Below are positions 4,737-8,836 of a stretch of DNA of 8,836 nucleotides, piece by piece. The notes beneath the pieces are model-generated. The model did no database searches and was not told where the DNA came from. It saw nothing but the letters and a program-made list of their open reading frames with translations. This stretch comes from JAKQHY01 sp034429475 (GTDB lineage: Bacteria; Chloroflexota; Anaerolineae; B4-G1; SLSP01), in NCBI GenBank assembly GCA_034429475.1, contig DAOUGD010000272.1:1-8836 (forward strand), written 5' to 3'. The position numbers and the translations under genes are program-made. Positions within the stretch are counted from its first letter, which is position 1. Every line of letters begins with the position of its first letter.

Positions 4737-7493
4737 ATGGACGCATTGCAAATTCTGACCACCAAGCTCTATATCCCCGCGCCGCACCCCAACCTCGTGC
4801 CGCGCGAACGGTTGCTTCACTGCCTGGATGAAGGGCTGCGCCTGGGCCACCGCCTGTTTCTGATTTCCGCCCCGGCCGGCTTCGGCAAGACGACGCTGCT
4901 GAGCGAGTGGATCAGCCAAAATCGCAAATCGCAAATCGCAAATCGCAAATTCTGCTGGCTTTCCCTGGACGAGGCCGACAACGACCCCACCCGCTTCCTG
5001 AGCTACCTGCTCGCCGCGCTGGAGCCGGTCTGCCCCGACATCGGCGCGGAGGCGCAGGGGATGCTACAGCCGCCCCAATCGCTGCCGCTGCCCGCCATCC
5101 TCACGCCGGTGATCAATCGCCTCGCCGCCGCGCCGCCGGTGGGCGATTGGGTGTTGATACTGGACGATTACCACGTCATCGAGCAACCGACCATCCACGC
5201 CGCCGTGACTTTCCTGCTCGATCACATGCCGCCCTGGATGCGCCTGGTGATCGCCGGCCGCGCCGATCCACCCCTCCCGCTGCCGCGCCTGCGCGCCCGC
5301 CGCCAGCTCACTGAGCTGCGCGCCGCCGACCTGCGCTTCACGGCGGACGAAGCGGCCACGTTCCTCAACCGCCTGATGGGCCTGAATCTCACGCCGGAGG
5401 CCCTCGCTGCCCTGGAAGCGCACACGGAGGGCTGGATCGCCGGTCTCCAACTGGCCGCCCTCTCGCTGCAAAACCGCGACGCGGCCGGCGCCGCGCAGTT
5501 CATCGCGGCGTTCAGCGGCAGCCATCGCCACGTGATTGACTATCTGACCGAGGAGGTGCTGGCGCAGCAGCCCGCAGAGATTCACCAATTCCTCTCCCAA
5601 ACGGCTATCCTCAATCGTCTGACCGCCCCACTCTGCGACGCCGTGACCGGACGGGACGACAGCGAGCGGCTGCTGCGGCAATTGGAGCAAGCCAATCTAT
5701 TCCTGACGCCGTTGGACGACGAGCGGCGTTGGTATCGCTATCACCGGCTGTTTGCCGATTTTATGCGCAATCACCTCCAAGGCGAAACGCCGGAGTTGGC
5801 GCGCACCTTGCACCGCCGCGCCGCCGCCTGGTACGCCCAGCACGCCCTGTTGGCCGAGGCCATCGAACACGCGCTGCACGCCGCCGATTTCGAGTCCGCC
5901 GCGCAGTGGATCGAGCAGGCGGCGCTGCCCCTGTTGATGCGCAGCGAGGGTGCCGCGATCCTCCACTGGATCAAATCGCTGCCGGAGAGCCTGGTTCGCG
6001 CGCGGCCCGCGCTGAATCTGTTCTACGCAGAAGCCGCCCTCATTGCCGGGGAGTTTGAGCTTATCGAAACCGCGCTGCAAGCCGTCGAGACCGCGCTGGA
6101 CGGCGGCGCCGTTCCCGTTGAGGAACAGGGCGCGCTGGTCAGCCAGGTGATGGCCGTCCGCGCCTACATGGCGACGTTCGATGGCGACCTCCGGCGCAGC
6201 ATCGAACTGGCGCAGCGCGCGCTCGCCGCCCTGCCGGAGGACAACGCCTTCTTGCACAGTATCGTCGGCTGGCTGCTGGGTCTCAGCCAGTTCTTCGACA
6301 CGAACATCGGCGAGGCCCGGCGCGTGTTCGACGAAACGCTCACCCTCAGCCAGGCTACCGGCAACGTTCTGATGGCCTCGCTTTCGATTTTCGTCTCCGG
6401 CTATCTCCTCATGATGCAAGGCCGGCTGCGGCAGGCGCGCGCAACCTTCGCGCAGGGGTTGGCCGCGTTGTCCGGCGACGCGCAAGCCCTGCCGCTCAGC
6501 GCCTCCCTGATTTACCAGGGCCTTGCAGAAATACTGCGTGAAACGAACGCGCTGGAAGACGCTACGCAGGCCATCCAGAAATGTATCGCGCTGGGTGAGG
6601 CGTGGGGCAACGCCGAAGTCCTCGTAGACAGCTACATCGTCCAGACGCGCATCTACCAGGCGCGCGGCGACGAAATGACGGCCCGCGCCCTCCTGGCAAA
6701 AATTATGCCGTTTGCCCACGAAGCCAAAGTCTCGCTGTTGACCATACGGCAGATCGAGGCGTTCCAGGCGCGGATGCAGCTCGCCTGGGGCGAAGGGGAC
6801 GCCGCCGCGCTGTGGGCCGAATCGCGGGGCGAGGTGCTCGTACATGAGCCGCTGCCGGAGGGCAACATCGCCGTTTTTATCCACTGGGTGGAGGTGTCTG
6901 CCCTGGCGCGCTTCTACCTGGCGCACGGGCGGCCCGCCGCCGCGCTGGACATCCTCCGCCCGCTGCGGGAAGCGGTCGAAACCGTCGGCTGGCTGGGCAT
7001 CGTCATCGAACTGCTCGGCCTGGAAAGTCTGGCGCTGCACGGGATGGGACAGCGCGAGGCCGCCCACACCGCCCTCCGCCGCGCCCTGACCCTCGCCGCG
7101 CCAGAAGGTTACACGCGAGTCTTCGTAGAAATGGGCGAAGAAATGGCGGCTATGCTTCAAGCGGTTCAGGAACAGGGCTTTATGCCGGAGTACATCCAGA
7201 CGTTGTTACAAGTCGAACGTCACACGTCACACGTCAAACGTCCGTCTCCCACATCTCCTAACCCACAACCCACAACCCTTAACCCACAACCCTTGATCGA
7301 ACCTCTGAGCGACCGCGAACTGGAAGTCCTGGCGCTGGTTACGGACGGCGCAACCAACCGCGAGATCGCCGACCGGCTTTACATCGCTGCCAGCACCGTC
7401 AAAACCCACATCAACAACCTCTACGGCAAACTCGGCGCGGCCAACCGCGTGCAGGCCGTCGCCCGCGCCCGTGAGTTGGGGCTGGTGAAGTGA
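4737..7493 (+). CDS. MalT-like LuxR-family transcriptional regulator
   Basis: This is a 918-residue ATP-dependent activator of the MalT/LAL type. Its N-terminus (ILTTKLYIPAPHPNLVPRERL) is typical of the family. The NTPase domain has Walker A SAPAGFGKTT (44-53) and Walker B VLILDDYH (139-146). A long helical, TPR-like sensor region follows from about 300 to 820. A LuxR/GerE helix-turn-helix ends the protein: LSDRELEVLALVTDGATNRE starts at 857, and the recognition helix is around ASTVKTHINNLYGKL. The start at 4737 matches the family N-terminus; a GTG at 4695 in the same frame lies inside the repeat array. Two regions are odd. Residues 61-71 (QNRKSQIANRK) are encoded by a 7-base tandem repeat just after the P-loop helix. 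The linker at about 826-853 is also built of heptad repeats. Targets and inducer are unknown; the aldolase next door is one candidate. Confidence 0.95.
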   Translation: MDALQILTTKLYIPAPHPNLVPRERLLHCLDEGLRLGHRLFLISAPAGFGKTTLLSEWISQNRKSQIANRKFCWLSLDEADNDPTRFLSYLLAALEPVCPDIGAEAQGMLQPPQSLPLPAILTPVINRLAAAPPVGDWVLILDDYHVIEQPTIHAAVTFLLDHMPPWMRLVIAGRADPPLPLPRLRARRQLTELRAADLRFTADEAATFLNRLMGLNLTPEALAALEAHTEGWIAGLQLAALSLQNRDAAGAAQFIAAFSGSHRHVIDYLTEEVLAQQPAEIHQFLSQTAILNRLTAPLCDAVTGRDDSERLLRQLEQANLFLTPLDDERRWYRYHRLFADFMRNHLQGETPELARTLHRRAAAWYAQHALLAEAIEHALHAADFESAAQWIEQAALPLLMRSEGAAILHWIKSLPESLVRARPALNLFYAEAALIAGEFELIETALQAVETALDGGAVPVEEQGALVSQVMAVRAYMATFDGDLRRSIELAQRALAALPEDNAFLHSIVGWLLGLSQFFDTNIGEARRVFDETLTLSQATGNVLMASLSIFVSGYLLMMQGRLRQARATFAQGLAALSGDAQALPLSASLIYQGLAEILRETNALEDATQAIQKCIALGEAWGNAEVLVDSYIVQTRIYQARGDEMTARALLAKIMPFAHEAKVSLLTIRQIEAFQARMQLAWGEGDAAALWAESRGEVLVHEPLPEGNIAVFIHWVEVSALARFYLAHGRPAAALDILRPLREAVETVGWLGIVIELLGLESLALHGMGQREAAHTALRRALTLAAPEGYTRVFVEMGEEMAAMLQAVQEQGFMPEYIQTLLQVERHTSHVKRPSPTSPNPQPTTLNPQPLIEPLSDRELEVLALVTDGATNREIADRLYIAASTVKTHINNLYGKLGAANRVQAVARARELGLVK
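4919..4950. repeat. In-frame heptanucleotide array inside the NTPase domain
   Basis: Four full copies of AAATCGC (4919-4925, 4926-4932, 4933-4939, 4940-4946) plus a partial AAAT (4947-4950) lie within the LuxR gene. Three units make 21 bases, or seven codons, so the peptide repeats as NRKSQIA-NRK. The array falls between the P-loop helix (EWIS) and the next strand (FCWLSLDEAD), where relatives usually carry a short loop. The base composition is unlike the GC-rich flanking coding sequence. Confidence 0.85.
7214..7294. repeat. Two in-frame heptanucleotide arrays in the LuxR linker
   Basis: The first array is CGAACGT (7214-7220), CACACGT (7221-7227), CACACGT (7228-7234), CAAACGT (7235-7241). 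The second is AACCCAC (7260-7266), AACCCAC (7267-7273), AACCCTT (7274-7280), AACCCAC (7281-7287), AACCCTT (7288-7294). Together they encode a Ser/Thr/Pro/Asn-rich linker (including SPNPQPTTLNPQP) between the sensor domain and the helix-turn-helix domain. The ACGT-type units resemble those of the spacer at 4617-4697. Confidence 0.85.
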
Positions 7494-7495
7494 TT

Positions 7496-7597
7496 GGAAA
7501 TGAGTCATGAGAAATGAGTAATTAGGAAATGAGTGACGCGCACCTGACAAATGGTCACTCATTACTCATTTCTCATTACCCATTTCCCATTACCCTT
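7496..7597. repeat. Fold-back heptad arrays between the LuxR and aldolase genes
   Basis: The left array reads GAAATGA (7497-7503), GTCATGA (7504-7510), GAAATGA (7511-7517), GTAATTA (7518-7524), then GGAAATGA and GTGAC to 7537. The right array is CACTCAT (7556-7562), TACTCAT (7563-7569), TTCTCAT (7570-7576), TACCCAT (7577-7583), TTCCCAT (7584-7590), TACCCTT (7591-7597). The reverse complement of 7554-7587 matches 7496-7537 closely apart from an 8-base bulge and two mismatches. The RNA would therefore form a long hairpin with a loop of about 16 bases. It starts 3 bases after the LuxR stop and could isolate the two transcription units or stabilise the 3' end. Confidence 0.8.
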
Positions 7598-7605
7598 TAC
7601 TTTTC

Positions 7606-7611
7606 AGGAGG
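7606..7611 (+). promoter_or_regulatory. Strong Shine-Dalgarno site that fixes the aldolase start
   Basis: AGGAGG lies 5 bases before the ATG at 7617. It decides against the in-frame ATG at 7551, whose extra 22 residues would be encoded by the fold-back heptad repeat. Confidence 0.85.
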
Positions 7612-7616
7612 ACACC

Positions 7617-8405
7617 ATGAACCGTATCGGCACGATCAAGATGAAAACCAACCCGCTGACCGACGCGCTGCGCAGTGGACGCCCTAGCGTGGGCAGTTGG
7701 CTCTCCCTCTGTTCGCCGGTGGCGGCGGAACTGATGGCAGCCGTGGGATGGGATTGGCTGGTAGTGGATGCCGAACACAGCCTCGTCGGCTTTGAAACAC
7801 TGGTCAACTGCTTCCGGGCGATTCAGTTGGGCGGCGCAGTGCCGCTGGCGCGCGTCCCCTGGAACGAGACCATCTGGATTCAGCGCACACTCGACGCCGG
7901 CGCGCTGGGGCTGATCGTCCCGATGGTCAACACCGCCGAGGACGCCAGAGCCGCGGTGAGCAACATGAAATTCGCCACGCAGGGACAACGCAGCTTCGGC
8001 GGCAGCCGGGTATCGCCCTACCTCGCGGGCGACTACCGCGCCTGGGCCGACGCGAACCTGGCCGTCATCGTGATGATCGAAACCGTGCAGGCCGTCGAAA
8101 ACGCCGAAGCGATCCTGGGCGTCGAGGGCGTGGTCGGCGGCTTCATCGGCCCGGTAGACCTGGCGCTTTCGATGGGAGTGAGTCCGGCGGAGATGGGGCC
8201 GGGTACAGCGCACGAGGCGCTGTTGATGAAGGCATTGGCAGCCGCCCGGAAAACCGGCAAGGCGCTCGGTAAATACTGCTTCAACGCAGCAGAAGTCAAC
8301 GCGCGCCTCGCCCAGGGCTTCCAGTTGTTGGCGCTCTTCTCCGACGCAGGATTGCTCGACCAGGCCGCCCGCGAAGCATTCAACGCGATCAAGCGGAATG
8401 GTTGA
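7617..8405 (+). CDS. HpcH/HpaI-family class II aldolase
   Basis: This is a 262-residue cytosolic metal-dependent aldolase of the HpcH/HpaI (citrate-lyase-like TIM barrel) family. Members cleave 4-hydroxy-2-oxo acids to pyruvate and an aldehyde, for example HpaI in hydroxyphenylacetate breakdown and RhmA in rhamnonate breakdown. The signature segments are in order: VVDAEHS (49-55) with the catalytic-type His54, ARVPWNE (78-84) with Arg79, DAGALGLIVPMV (93-104), the metal ligand Glu155 in MIETVQAVENAE, and the metal ligand Asp181 in GFIGPVDLALSMG. The His-Arg and Glu-Asp spacings fit E. coli HpaI (His45/Arg70 and Glu149/Asp175). All active-site residues are present, so it should be functional. 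The substrate cannot be told from sequence alone. It starts after a strong Shine-Dalgarno, is separated from the LuxR gene by a fold-back repeat, and ends before a strong terminator, so it is probably its own unit. Confidence 0.93.
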   Translation: MNRIGTIKMKTNPLTDALRSGRPSVGSWLSLCSPVAAELMAAVGWDWLVVDAEHSLVGFETLVNCFRAIQLGGAVPLARVPWNETIWIQRTLDAGALGLIVPMVNTAEDARAAVSNMKFATQGQRSFGGSRVSPYLAGDYRAWADANLAVIVMIETVQAVENAEAILGVEGVVGGFIGPVDLALSMGVSPAEMGPGTAHEALLMKALAAARKTGKALGKYCFNAAEVNARLAQGFQLLALFSDAGLLDQAAREAFNAIKRNG

Positions 8406-8418
8406 AGAATTTTTGTCA

Positions 8419-8445
8419 GCAGATTGAGCAGATTAAGCAGATTTT
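8419..8445. repeat. 9-bp tandem repeat after the aldolase gene
   Basis: Three adjacent copies are present: GCAGATTGA (8419-8427), GCAGATTAA (8428-8436) and GCAGATTTT (8437-8445). They lie between the aldolase stop codon and its terminator. The wording is typical of interspersed short tandem repeats. No role is evident. Confidence 0.75.
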
Positions 8446-8446
8446 G

Positions 8447-8486
8447 AACAATAGCGCAAGTCGCTGACTTGCGCTATTGTTTTTTT
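8447..8486 (+). terminator. Rho-independent terminator of the aldolase gene
   Basis: A perfect 16-bp stem (8447-8462 with 8466-8481, built on AATAGCGCAAGTC) closes a 3-base GCT loop. It is followed by a T-run to 8486. It lies 41 bases after the aldolase stop codon and is the clearest intrinsic terminator in the window. Confidence 0.93.
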
Positions 8487-8519
8487 CCTTTTCCACCCCC
8501 ACCCTCCACCCTTTGGCGG

Positions 8520-8549
8520 ATGACGCTCCACCCCCTTTGCCGGTACACT
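8520..8549 (+). promoter_or_regulatory. Weak candidate promoter for the 8570-8809 gene
   Basis: ATGACG (8520-8525) and TACACT (8544-8549) are 18 bases apart. A transcript start near 8556 would give a short leader with AGAGG (8559-8563) 6 bases before the ATG at 8570. The position directly after a strong terminator means some promoter is needed here, but the match is only moderate. Confidence 0.4.
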
Positions 8550-8569
8550 GGAGGCAAAAGAGGCATCCA

Positions 8570-8809
8570 ATGGAACCCAATCTTCATTACGAGATTCGGA
8601 TACGCGGGCATGTATCGGCGCACTGGCAGAGCTGGTTTGAGGGCTTCACCCTGGAGAACTTGCCCAATGGAGACGCGCTGCTCACCGGCCCCGTTGCCGA
8701 CCAGGCGGCCCTCTACGGGCTTCTGAACCGCCTCCGCGACCTGGGCGTCACGCTCATCGCCCTGCGTTGTGTGGAATTGGACACCGGCTTTGGCTCTCAA
8801 GAGGCCTAA
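8570..8809 (+). CDS. Small conserved hypothetical protein (79 residues)
   Basis: This is a small acidic-to-neutral soluble protein. It begins EPNLHYEIRIRGHVSAHWQ, with a strand-like YEIRIRG, then W-x-x-WFEG (19-25). It continues through a short acidic turn (LPNGD) into ALLTGPVADQAALYGLLNRL (36-55) and DLGVTLIALRCVEL. I recognise the Y-x-I-x-V/I-x-G, W-x-x-WF and G-P-V-x-DQAAL-x-GLL-x-R-x-RDLG layout from small uncharacterised proteins common in Chloroflexota and some Actinobacteria; no function is known to me. The predicted fold is mixed alpha/beta with no signal peptide or membrane helix. The ATG at 8570 is chosen for AGAGG six bases upstream. A longer in-frame ATG at 8477 lies inside the upstream terminator stem. 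It follows the aldolase terminator and so is a separate unit. Confidence 0.8.
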   Translation: MEPNLHYEIRIRGHVSAHWQSWFEGFTLENLPNGDALLTGPVADQAALYGLLNRLRDLGVTLIALRCVELDTGFGSQEA

Positions 8810-8836
8810 GAAGTATATTTTTGGGCGCGCTTCGCG

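Noticed and set aside
5697..7160. 487-codon minus-strand frame opposite the LuxR gene
   Set aside because: It is fully antisense to an intact MalT-like gene and has no recognisable domain. Long antisense frames are common in GC-rich DNA.
7551..7616. Upstream ATG at 7551 for the aldolase
   Set aside because: The 22 extra residues are translated from the fold-back heptad repeat, and AGGAGG points clearly to 7617.
8477..8569. Upstream ATG at 8477 for the 79-residue protein
   Set aside because: It lies in the right arm of the aldolase terminator, and the extra residues are Pro-rich spacer translation. AGAGG supports 8570.
8810..8836. Anything after the last gene
   Set aside because: Only 27 bases remain, with no start codon, hairpin with T-run or repeat that can be supported.

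Overview
The window looks like chromosomal DNA from a Chloroflexota bacterium, probably of the Anaerolineae/Caldilineae type. This is an inference from three things. There is a large MalT-like LuxR regulator and an RlmL-type THUMP methyltransferase of the kind common there. There is a small protein ending in a DQAAL-x-GLL-x-R-x-RDLG segment, which I associate with Chloroflexota and Actinobacteria. The spacers are rich in short degenerate tandem repeats. Most genes are GC-rich; the stretch about 2264-3456 is visibly poorer in G+C.

Layout. Positions 1-141 may hold the 5' end of a minus-strand membrane protein. It is divergent from an unrecognised 268-residue protein (235-1041, +) that has its own promoter and Shine-Dalgarno site. 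A short convergent spacer with an inverted repeat separates this from lipA, lipoyl synthase (1169-2065, -). The lipA upstream region (2066-2263) carries a 9-bp tandem repeat and three stem-loops. It ends in a near-consensus sigma-70 promoter pointing right. Seven bases after its -10 box lies an ATG that opens a 37-codon ORF for a one-span membrane peptide (2264-2377). The stop codon of that ORF overlaps, as ATGA, the start of a membrane-anchored PQQ-like beta-propeller protein (2374-3456). A THUMP-domain rRNA methyltransferase (3459-4622) follows after 2 bases. A 918-residue MalT-like LuxR regulator comes next (4737-7493), also with a -10-like box 7 bases before its ATG. Then comes an HpcH/HpaI-type class II aldolase (7617-8405) with a strong Shine-Dalgarno and a very good intrinsic terminator. 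The window closes with a 79-residue conserved hypothetical (8570-8809).

The genes do not form one obvious pathway. Lipoate synthesis, rRNA methylation, a regulator and an aldolase look like ordinary accessory and housekeeping neighbours. I found no clear defence, mobile or biosynthetic system. The strongest non-gene signal is a family of degenerate heptanucleotide tandem repeats. They occur as fold-back pairs on both sides of the LuxR gene and also inside it in frame, once just after the Walker A motif and once in the linker before the DNA-binding domain. The second signal is the matched 7-base gap between the -10 box and ATG at two loci, which suggests leaderless mRNAs.
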